Positions 54,797 through 62,500 of a stretch of DNA of 64,000 bases are shown one piece after another. The translations under genes and the position numbers were made by a program. The DNA is from Corynebacterium sp. (GTDB lineage: Bacteria > Actinomycetota > Actinomycetes > Mycobacteriales > Mycobacteriaceae). How positions within the stretch are numbered: the first letter of the stretch is position 1; the number at the start of each line of letters is the position of its first letter. The notes under the pieces were generated by a model that was not told where the DNA came from, ran no database searches, and saw nothing but the letters and a program-made list of their open reading frames with translations. The stretch covers positions 24,081 through 88,080 of the forward strand of contig NZ_JALAGY010000037.1 in the NCBI RefSeq assembly GCF_022712195.1, given 5' to 3'.

Positions 54797-54897
54797 CATG
54801 TTCCCCTCACCGCGACAGTGGTTTTCCTCAGAATACATCGCCAGCAGTGATGGCGCCGGGCCCGTCTCCCCTCCCCACGACGGACCCCTCCTACGCG

Positions 54898-54960
54898 CTA
54901 GACGTTGAACTTGAACTCCACCAGGCACACGTCGACCACCTCCTTGCCCCTGCTCTGGAC
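54898..54960 (-). other. Likely attachment-site remnant: 3' end of a displaced host gene
   Basis: On the minus strand an open frame ends KEVVDVCLVEFKFNV followed by TAG (54898-54900), with stop codon in the same frame about 75 bases upstream toward the integrase. It reads like a gene C-terminus with no gene in front of it. It lies between the last host gene and the integrase, where a left attachment site is expected. The gene was not identified. Confidence 0.4.
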
Positions 54961-54979
54961 GGGGTTTCGCACATTTCGC

Positions 54980-54985
54980 TAATCT
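54980..54985 (+). promoter_or_regulatory. Candidate -10 element TAATCT for the integrase
   Basis: TAATCT ends 7 bases before ATG 54993, with no ribosome site, so the integrase mRNA appears leaderless. Confidence 0.5.
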
Positions 54986-54992
54986 TCTGGTC

Positions 54993-56765
54993 ATGCCTCC
55001 ACGCAAGAAATCCACTCCGATCCTCGGCGGCCGGGCCCGACTCTACGCGCCGTCGACGCCCGGTGGCCGGTGGCAGGTGGTCTGGCGCGACCCCGTCACC
55101 GGCAAGCCGAAGAACCGGACCGGCGCTACCAAGGACATCGTCGTCCAGAAAGCCGCTGAGGCCCTCGGCGATTGGGGTGACGACCCCGCCAGCGTCGCGC
55201 CTCCCACCGTCGGCGAAGCCGTCGAGACGTGGATCACCGACAATCAGCATCGCTGGGTCAGTCGCACCACCACTGCGTACCGGTACCGCGCCAAGGCACT
55301 CAGCAGCCTCTGGGACCTGCCGGTCACCGCCGTGCGCCCCGAGGATCTCCGCAGGCTCGCTGACGGCCTCAGCCGTGACCAGGCCAAGCGGGTCCGGACC
55401 ATCGTCCGGGCCACGTTCGACTTGGTAGAGCGCTGGACCGGCCGTCCAGGCGACCGCTACTCCGAGGCCATCCGACTCCCCGGCAGCGCCTCAGAGGACG
55501 CGCCACGGGAGGTCGAGCGCACCCAAATCCCGACATCAGAGTGGGTCTCCGGCGTCATCGACACGTGCTACTCGACATGCCAGCTGCACCCCGCGCTCTC
55601 CCGCCCCGGTGAGCACGTCGACCCGGTGACCGGAGAGCACACCGGCAATGCTCTTACGGACGACCCCGGATCACTCTGGTTCGTCCGCGAAAAGCTCCAG
55701 CTCGGCGCACCGCTCTCCCTCATCAGCAGCATGCGACGCGGCATCCCGGACCACTACAAGAACCCGATCGGCCGGCGCACCGTGGAGACGGCGGAGCTCG
55801 CGTCCCGATTCCGCCAAATCGCCCTACTGACTGCCCTCGGCGCTGCGGGCGGCCTGCGTATCGGGGAAGCCCTGGCGCTGCGCACGCGGCACCTATTCGG
55901 CCTCCACCTGGACCAAAACACCGCACGCAACCTGGAGGAGGCCATGCACGGGGTGCTCCTGCGAGAGGTCAATGACGGATACACGCCCACACCTCTCGAA
56001 GGCATGAATCCCCTGCTGATGCGCGGATACCGCGGCGCTGTCGATGTCGTCGAACAGGTCTCCCCGGACGGCGGGCGCATGGCCGTCACTGCCCCGAAGA
56101 TGGGTAAAACACGACGGGTTTATCTTTCCCCCCTCCTCTACCCCGCGTGGGATCGAGATGCTCAACGCCCGCTGCGGGATCTCCTCGCAGATCCGCATAA
56201 TGGCATCCTCCACTCGGCTGAATTCGATGTCTTCGACGCTACAGCTCGCGACGGCAGCCTCTGGGACATGACCGAGGTCGACGCGCTTCTCCTTTGGAAG
56301 TCGGGATTCACCCCAATCGCCTACCTACTGCACGACCGCCTGCGCGAAATGTGGATCGAATCCGGCCGCGACGTGCGAGTTTTCTGGGACGCGCTGCTAT
56401 TCCCGACGCGCAACCCGGCCCGTAACCGCGGCCCCGGAGTTGCTTTCCCAGCCCGCTGGCCATACGCGACCCAGATCCCCCACGGCACATACCAGTCCCC
56501 AACCAACCTCACAGGTAGGTACGTTTCGCCGCTCTACGACTACGTTTCGGACGTCCTACACGTGTGGCCCGGGTACAAAGGCACCACCCGCCGCGGCTGG
56601 TCCCACCATCACCTGAGGCACTACGCGGTCTCCCAGTGGCTCTCCCGCGGCGTACCGGTACCTCTCGTTACCCAGCAGGCCGGCCACGCCAACGAGGCGT
56701 TCACCCTCAGCCGATACGGCTGGGCAGCCACAGATTCATTGCCCGACAAGGGTTTTGAACCGTAG
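54993..56765 (+). CDS. Tyrosine recombinase (integrase) of an integrative element
   Basis: A 590-residue site-specific recombinase. The N-terminal part has an arm-binding-like domain (RWQVVWRDPVTGKPKNRTGATK) and a SAM-like core-binding domain (about 70-140, VGEAVETWITDNQHRWVSRTT). The catalytic domain holds the Arg in GGLRIGEALALR, a Lys in APKMGKTRRVYLS, HHLRHYAVSQWLSRG (His, Arg) and QQAGHANEAFTLSRYGWA (His and nucleophile Tyr). All six catalytic positions seem intact. It is longer than most phage integrases, with an insertion after the first Arg. Placed at the element's left end, it should carry out excision and integration. Confidence 0.92.
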   Translation: MPPRKKSTPILGGRARLYAPSTPGGRWQVVWRDPVTGKPKNRTGATKDIVVQKAAEALGDWGDDPASVAPPTVGEAVETWITDNQHRWVSRTTTAYRYRAKALSSLWDLPVTAVRPEDLRRLADGLSRDQAKRVRTIVRATFDLVERWTGRPGDRYSEAIRLPGSASEDAPREVERTQIPTSEWVSGVIDTCYSTCQLHPALSRPGEHVDPVTGEHTGNALTDDPGSLWFVREKLQLGAPLSLISSMRRGIPDHYKNPIGRRTVETAELASRFRQIALLTALGAAGGLRIGEALALRTRHLFGLHLDQNTARNLEEAMHGVLLREVNDGYTPTPLEGMNPLLMRGYRGAVDVVEQVSPDGGRMAVTAPKMGKTRRVYLSPLLYPAWDRDAQRPLRDLLADPHNGILHSAEFDVFDATARDGSLWDMTEVDALLLWKSGFTPIAYLLHDRLREMWIESGRDVRVFWDALLFPTRNPARNRGPGVAFPARWPYATQIPHGTYQSPTNLTGRYVSPLYDYVSDVLHVWPGYKGTTRRGWSHHHLRHYAVSQWLSRGVPVPLVTQQAGHANEAFTLSRYGWAATDSLPDKGFEP

Positions 56766-56822
56766 CCACGAATAGGATTGAAGAAGAAGTTAAGAAACTC
56801 GGACTACGAGCGGAGAAAGACG

Positions 56823-57782
56823 ATGACGACCTGCGCAGCTGATGGCTGTGAAAGAACCGGGGCATTTAGGACACGCACTCGCCCGACTTGGTGTGACGAG
56901 CACCTGCGTGACCTTTACGAGGAAGTCGGGCTCACTCTTCTCGACAATTTTACCAAACCCGGAGAATACCTCCTCACACGCTGCAATCACTGTAGTTTCG
57001 AGGGCCACTACCGGTTCGAGTACGTGCTCGAGCGCCGCAAACACTCGGAACAGGCCTGTCGTGCCTGTTACTGGACCAAGTGGGCGAAGGGTGCCCGTAA
57101 GCACTCAGGGAATCGTCCAGTCGATCTCCACCACATTCAGCAGATGGCAGAGGCCAATGGTTTCACGTACCTTGGTCCACTGACGGAACCCAGCCTCGAC
57201 GAAGATCCGCATGGTACACGCTGCAACCGGTGCGGACGCGTCGAGGCCCAGCGGCCAGGGGACCTCGGTTGGGGCTGCACCTGCAGCCGGAACACAAAAA
57301 CGGCAACCGCCGGGACTAAGAAGACAGCCGGAGCGAACCTCCTAAAGAACTCCGACAGTCGGTACGCAGACTGGTGGGACCACGACCGCAACCCGCCAGA
57401 GTTGTGGGAAACCGCGAAGCTCAAAGGACGAAAAGAAGCCTGGTGGCGCTGCCCCGCAGATCACTCCTTCCAACGGCGAATCTCGGACGTAACTGGCAGC
57501 CATTCCTCACCATGTCCCACGTGCCGGGAGGACGCGGCGGAGGAATGGAAGGCGAAGCGGGCTGCCTACGAGGGGTTAACCATCGCCGACGTCCCAGAAC
57601 TGCTGGACGCCTGGGATGAAGACATCTCTCCTGAGACAGTCCAGGTCGATGCCTTTACGGGCGGGTCCGGTTACCGTTTCCGATGCCCCAGTGGGCATCG
57701 CAACACCCGCCAGCCGTTGAGCTGGCTTTTCGGGGGGTTGCTCAGCATGCAAGGCAGCGGAAACGCGAAAGCGGCGTGCTAA
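56823..57782 (+). CDS. First frame of the zinc-ribbon nuclease gene
   Basis: 319 codons as read, ending GLLSMQGSGNAKAAC after the G6 run. Without the extra G the frame would continue into the next segment. An upstream TTG (56778) is in frame but lacks a ribosome site. Confidence 0.7.
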   Translation: MTTCAADGCERTGAFRTRTRPTWCDEHLRDLYEEVGLTLLDNFTKPGEYLLTRCNHCSFEGHYRFEYVLERRKHSEQACRACYWTKWAKGARKHSGNRPVDLHHIQQMAEANGFTYLGPLTEPSLDEDPHGTRCNRCGRVEAQRPGDLGWGCTCSRNTKTATAGTKKTAGANLLKNSDSRYADWWDHDRNPPELWETAKLKGRKEAWWRCPADHSFQRRISDVTGSHSSPCPTCREDAAEEWKAKRAAYEGLTIADVPELLDAWDEDISPETVQVDAFTGGSGYRFRCPSGHRNTRQPLSWLFGGLLSMQGSGNAKAAC

Positions 57783-57801
57783 GGAAGCTGCGGAAGACCC
57801 T

Positions 57802-58581
57802 TTGTCCACGCGTCTGACACCAGAGATCGCCAGCCAGTGGCACCCAACCAAGAATGAAAAGCTTAAATTGTCGACCATCTCGCCCAATTCACGTCGAGTT
57901 GTGTGGTGGCGCGACCCTGTGTGCGGCCATGAGTTTCAAGCAACGCCCCGGGAGCGAGATAAGTACGAGCGACTACGGTGTCCCGAGTGCAGGACAATTC
58001 TCGACTCGCTGGCTTTCCACTACCCCGAAATCGCGGATGAGTGGTCCTCCGAGAACGCGCTTTCACCATGGCATGTTCGACCTAATACCAGCCAGCTGGT
58101 AGAGCCTCCCCTGTGGGTTTGCCGACGAAACCCCGCGCACACGTGGTCGGCGATGCCGGCAGTTCGCGTCAACGGCTCCCAGTGTCCCGAATGCCGGACA
58201 GCAGGCAAGTCGATGATTGAGCTGCAGTACGTCGAGGCCGCTCGTGCGTACTGGGGCGAAGCTCAGTCGGGGCCGCGGATTCACTCACCTGCGTTCACCA
58301 ACCACTCCTCGTGGTCGGTAGACATCCGTGTTTCGCTGGCCGACGGGAGATCCCTGGTGATCGAATACGACGGCGCATACTGGCACAAGGACAAAGGCCC
58401 CGTCGACCGCATCAAGAGCATTGACCTGCTCCGAGATGGTCACATTGTGGTCAGACTTCGAGAAGCACCTCTACACTCTCTTGAAATTGATGACCCTGAC
58501 TACCACGAGCTAACTGTGTACTCAGGTGCCCAAGACCCATCCCGCGATGTCCAAACGATCGCCCAGCTGACGCAAGGGTGA
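57802..58581 (+). CDS. Second frame of the zinc-ribbon nuclease gene (two zinc ribbons and nuclease domain)
   Basis: Reads from about 57738 without a stop. The only start codons are weak (TTG 57802), so it is probably not made alone. It carries two complete DUF4379 ribbons and the Vsr-like domain (58321-58420 region: DIRV, IEYDGAYWH). Confidence 0.7.
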   Translation: MSTRLTPEIASQWHPTKNEKLKLSTISPNSRRVVWWRDPVCGHEFQATPRERDKYERLRCPECRTILDSLAFHYPEIADEWSSENALSPWHVRPNTSQLVEPPLWVCRRNPAHTWSAMPAVRVNGSQCPECRTAGKSMIELQYVEAARAYWGEAQSGPRIHSPAFTNHSSWSVDIRVSLADGRSLVIEYDGAYWHKDKGPVDRIKSIDLLRDGHIVVRLREAPLHSLEIDDPDYHELTVYSGAQDPSRDVQTIAQLTQG

Positions 58582-58611
58582 CCTCCCGTTGCGAACGGAG
58601 GGTCATTTTCC

Positions 58612-58637
58612 GGGGCGTAGCAAGAGTGCTACGCCCC
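58612..58637 (+). terminator. Hairpin terminator after the nuclease gene
   Basis: GGGGCGTAGCA (58612-58622) pairs with 58627-58637 around the loop AGAG, 31 bases past the stop. Confidence 0.7.
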
Positions 58638-58755
58638 CTGTGTCGGCCTCAGACGCCTTCAGTCAGCGAGATGCAGCTGAACCGGGGCCACGCGACAAGT
58701 TGGTCGCGTGGCTGGCCGCGGCTCGTGGAGTGCGTCTGAGAGCGCCGGGGACGGG

Positions 58756-58761
58756 TACGGT
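58756..58761 (+). promoter_or_regulatory. Candidate -10 element TACGGT
   Basis: TACGGT ends 6 bases before ATG 58768, similar to the leaderless pattern elsewhere in the window. Confidence 0.3.
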
Positions 58762-58767
58762 CGGGGC

Positions 58768-58959
58768 ATGCCCGATACCCCGACCACGTCCACCGGCCGC
58801 GCCCTGATCGACGCCCTCGTCGAGATCAGCGGCCCCGAGGAGCTGACGGCCGCTCAGCTGGCCCGATTCGCTGCCGCCTACCACGCGCACCCGGGCGCCC
58901 CACGCCGGACCGCGTACCCGGCCCGCCGCCCACGGGGCGGGAGTGGCTTTCCTCGCTGA
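58768..58959 (+). CDS. Small hypothetical protein of the element (63 aa)
   Basis: Not recognised. A short helical core (GRALIDALVEISGPEELTAAQLARFAAAYHAH) is followed by a basic Pro/Arg tail ending RGGSGFPR. The helix-turn spacing could suit a small DNA- or partner-binding protein, but no motif is decisive. It sits between the nuclease gene and the next small gene. Confidence 0.4.
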   Translation: MPDTPTTSTGRALIDALVEISGPEELTAAQLARFAAAYHAHPGAPRRTAYPARRPRGGSGFPR

Positions 58960-58998
58960 CGCGAGCAGGCACGGTAGTGGGTAACCACTCTCCACCTG

Positions 58999-59349
58999 AT
59001 GAAAGCCTTTTCCATGGAGATTACTGCCATTACAGCCGACGGCCGACGCCACGCCATCACTGACCCAGACGAGCTCCCCGAGTGGGATCCTCGCGGCGGT
59101 CATCGCGGGACCATCTTCGTCGAGGAGCGCAGCACCGGAGGGCTCGTGGCAATCGTGAGCTCCATGGATACCATCCACGCCGTCAGCGCGCTGCTGGCCA
59201 GCCGCTTCCTCATCACAGAGCCTCTCGACCTGGGGGATGGCCCTGGAGATGCGACGGATGGGCGGATTCACATGACCGCCCTGACCCCCGGTAGCCGACC
59301 CACCGAAAGTGCCGTGCGGGCCCATCTGGCCGCGTACGGAGTCGCGTGA
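58999..59349 (+). CDS. Hypothetical protein of the element (116 aa)
   Basis: Not recognised. A 116-residue soluble protein with an alternating beta pattern (MEITAITADGRRHAITDPDELPEW, GTIFVEERSTGGLVAIVSSMDT) and a helical segment (AVSALLASRFLI). There is no ribosome site at ATG 58999; ATG 59014 is an alternative start. It ends just before the G-rich tract, on the opposite strand to the relaxase. Confidence 0.5.
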   Translation: MKAFSMEITAITADGRRHAITDPDELPEWDPRGGHRGTIFVEERSTGGLVAIVSSMDTIHAVSALLASRFLITEPLDLGDGPGDATDGRIHMTALTPGSRPTESAVRAHLAAYGVA

Positions 59350-59380
59350 CGACGAACAGCAGAAGGGGGCCCCCCCGGAC

Positions 59381-59480
59381 GGGGGGGGCGGGGTAGTTGG
59401 GGTCGCGGGCCCACCCAGCCCCAGGGGCGGGGGGGGCGGGGGGGGGGGGGGCCGGGGGGGGGTGGGGGGGGCGCGGCGAC
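59381..59480. repeat. G-rich low-complexity tract (longest run 14 G)
   Basis: In 59421-59480, 47 of 60 bases are G on the + strand. Runs of 14 (59438-59451), 9 and 8 G are separated by one or two bases. It lies beyond the 3' end of the relaxase gene. G-quadruplex formation, a C-rich transcript tail, or assembly error are all possible. Confidence 0.75.
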
Positions 59481-59514
59481 GGACACGGCGCCCGGGGGGC
59501 CGCCTAACCGCTTT

Positions 59515-59540
59515 GGGGCCCCCGCGTTCGGGGGGGCCCC
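59515..59540 (-). terminator. Hairpin after the relaxase gene
   Basis: GGGGCCCCC (59515-59523) pairs with GGGGGCCCC (59532-59540) around an 8-base loop, 11 bases beyond the relaxase stop. Confidence 0.55.
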
Positions 59541-59551
59541 CTTCTCTTGGG

Positions 59552-62500
59552 CTACGCGGCCACTCCGCGCCCCTGGCGCTGCTGGGCCTGCTGGCGGCGG
59601 ACCTGCTGCTCGCGCTGCTGCCGGATCATCCTCACGGCCTCGGCGGACGACGCCTGCGCGACGCGCAGCTCAGCGCGCTGCTGCTCGCGCTTGGCGGCCT
59701 CCGCTGCCTGCACGTACGAAGCCCGCTCGACGATCGTCTCCGGGGTCACCGCTCGACCGTGCGCCCGCAGCCACTTCTCAGCCTCGGCCTGCTGGGCCGG
59801 CGTGGGGTGCGTCCGCGCGACCTGCAGTGCAGAGGCGTCGGCTCCGGTTGTGAGCATCGAGCGCGCGAGGTCGGCTTCAGCCCTCTCCGGGCTCTCAGAG
59901 ATCCAGTGGAGGTCGGTCCCACTCTTGGCCCGCGTCATGGCTGGGTAGAGCCACTCGCGGTCGGCTGCGCCGTCCGCGACGACCCAAGCCCGCTCGACCG
60001 TGCGCCCCTGGGCCCCGTGGCCGGTCGACGCGCAGCCAAGTGCTGCGTGTCCGGACGCCAGGTGCGAGGGCCGGATGACCTCTGTCTTCATGGCACCGCC
60101 GACACCCGTCGGGAGCGACACCTTGACCGAGCCGTCCGGATTTACGGCACGCACCGTCCCCACCTGGCCATTGCGGATCTGGGTCCCCCGAATGTTTTTC
60201 GTGATGCGAATCGTCTCGCCGGCCCTGATTTGCTGCTCGAAGCCTCTCTTCTGGTCCCGGAGAGTTGCTGCAGGCGTCGTCGGGTCGATGACGCCGCGGC
60301 GGATCTGCTCCCGCTGGATCGCCTCAGCCAGCCGGTTGACCTGCGCGTTGGTACGCGCCAGCGCCAAGCGGGTTTGGTCGGGGTGCGCCAGCTCATGATC
60401 GACGTACGCCGCCGCGATCTCCTCGATGGCCGCCTCCGCGTACGGGTCTCGGGCGTCCGGCCGCGCCACCGCCGCCGCCTCCAGTGCCTCGGACGTGGGG
60501 AGGTGAAGCCGTCCACGGTCGCGCCAGTAGTCGATCATGGCGTCGGCTGCGGTGGCCTTCTCGGCGTCCGCTCCCTCGACCAGGGACTCCGCATCGTGCC
60601 ATGCGACCTGCAGCTCCCTCTCCTGCGCGTCCCGAGCGCGGTAGGTCTCGCTTATGTCCATCCGGCCGGCGGCATCCGCGACCAGACTGAATGCAGTCGA
60701 CCTTCCGATGCCCTGGAGCTGCCGGCTGTCACCGGTCATCACCACCGACCACCCCCGCTGACCCGCCAGCCTCAGCACTTTCTCCATCTGCTCGTTGTTC
60801 GTCATCGCCGCCTCATCGACCATCAGGACCACCTTGTCAGCCTCCTCCCACGACTTCGGGGTCCGCGCCTGAAGCTCCTCGGACCGCTTCGAGAGAGCCT
60901 CGAACGCCCTCTGTCGCTCGCCTGCGTCTGCCGGCGGGGACGTCTTGAACGCAGCCCAGTCACGCTGCAACCGCGCGGCCTCGCCCTGCCTCCTTCGGGG
61001 CTCGTCCGCGGCACGCTGCTCCCACGCAGCGAGCGCGGCCTCCGCCGCCTGCCGCTGCTCTGGCGTCTCAGCCTGGCGGACCGCCGTCCGCGCGGCCTCA
61101 CCCTCCAGGGCCATGGCGCTGCTCATGCCTGCCTGCCAGGCCCCCGCTTCCGCCCACATCTCAAGCCGCGCCAGCGAGGCGTGTCGGTTCACGCCCGCCT
61201 CGCCCAGCGCCGCCGCCGTGTCCGCCTTGGTCGACACCCCGACGACCTCATACCCCGCCTCCTGGTACGCCGCGACAAGCGGGCTGAGCATGTGCGTCTT
61301 GCCGGCGCCGGCCGGCGCTTCAGCCACCGTGAGCTTCGTCCCCCGCCCGGCGGCAGCGAGAAAAGCCTCCTGCTCCGGGGTCAGGGTGTACCGCTCGGCC
61401 CAGTCCGCGAGGCGCCGCGGGTCCAGGCGCGGGCCGCCAGCCGAGTGGGCCAGCGCGGCGGCCATCGCCTCGATGCGCTGCTCCTGGGCGACAGCGGTGC
61501 GGGTGGTGTACTCGGTCCCGATCCCCTTCGTCCATGCGCCAGCCTGGAGCTCCACACGGTCCGTGAGCTGGAGCAGCTCCTCGCTGGCCATAAGCGCGGC
61601 CTCCACCTCTGCGACGCGATCCATCCCCCATCCGGTGGGCCACACGTCGTGGAGAGCAGCCCTCAAGTCCTTCAGCTTGATGACCGAGGCGTCCCGCGTC
61701 GCGTGTGCGAGGGCGGCGGCGACGACGGAGTCCACCGTGGGTTGCTGGCGGGCAGCCTTCCCCTGCTGCTGTGCGTGGGCGAGAAGCTGGGTCACGTCGG
61801 GGCGGTCCGGGGCTGTGGCCCACTCGCGGAGCTGATCGACCTCCGGCAGCTCCGGCTTACCGTCGCGCGACTCCAGCACGGCACGCTGGTGGGCGTGGGA
61901 GGCCGTTTTCCCGCTGGCCCACTGCCGCAGGATCGACTGGTACGTCGCGTAGTCTGCGGCCATCTTGGCCTGATCGGCGTCGAGGTCGACGCCTGCCGAT
62001 CGCCTCGCCGCCATCTCCTCGTAGGCCGAGAGGTCCGCCTCCACGCGCGCCACCAGGAGCTTGTCGGCGCGCTGGAGCTCCTCCAGCTTCTCGGCGACCT
62101 GCGCGGATCGCTTCGAGTACTGATCGAGGACGCCGGCGTCCATGCCGACGACCTCGCGTACGCCCGACTCCTCGGACATGGCGACGGTGATGCCCAGGTG
62201 CTCCTGCAGTCGGGTCGCGAGCTCGGCCTCGTAGCGCGCGCGGAGGACCCGGCTGGCATGGAAGACCGACTGACCATCGAGGAGGGTGATGCGGCCGTCT
62301 GCCCCACGGGCCGCCGCTGAGACCAGCAGGTGCGAGTGGAGCTGAGGGTCGCCGGCGCGACTCGCGAGCTCTGTCTTCCGCATCGCCCCGAGTGGGGTCG
62401 CCGCGATTGACTCAGCGCGCGCATGCCCGCGAGCCACAGCGAAAACCCCGGCTTCCTCGGCGTAGCTCAGGCTGGCGTCCACGGCCTCCTCGTGGAGGCT

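Larger units (their letters stand above)
56823..58581 (+). pseudogene. Multi zinc-ribbon (DUF4379) protein with Vsr-like nuclease domain, frameshifted once
   Basis: Two frames, 56823-57782 and 57802-58581, join into one 585-codon gene if one G is removed from the G6 run at 57732-57737: the zinc ribbon then reads WLFGGCSACKAAE and runs on to the second frame. The composite has an N-terminal Cys-rich part (CAADGC, CDEH, CNHC, CRAC, CNRC), four DUF4379-type repeats (WWRCPADH...CPTC; FRCPSGH...CSAC; WWRDPVCGHEF...CPEC; WVCRRNPAHTW...CPEC) and a C-terminal nuclease fold with VDIRV, VIEYDGAYWHK and DRIKSIDLL. ATG 56823 has GGAGAAAG. Base composition is visibly lower in GC than the host. Likely nucleic-acid binding and cleavage; defence is a guess. 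Confidence 0.8.

Noticed and set aside
54840-54992. A tRNA gene as integration target next to the integrase
   Set aside because: No cloverleaf, anticodon arm or T-loop consensus could be drawn; the protein-coding 3' fragment explains the boundary better.
57720-57802. Programmed ribosomal frameshifting in the zinc-ribbon nuclease
   Set aside because: A G6 run alone is not a known efficient slippery site with a clear stimulator here; mutation or sequencing error is simpler, so I kept it only as a possibility.
59309-62320. A 1003-codon open frame opposite the relaxase, crossing the G-rich tract
   Set aside because: Low-complexity Arg/Leu/Gly translation without motifs; the opposite strand holds a complete MobF protein.
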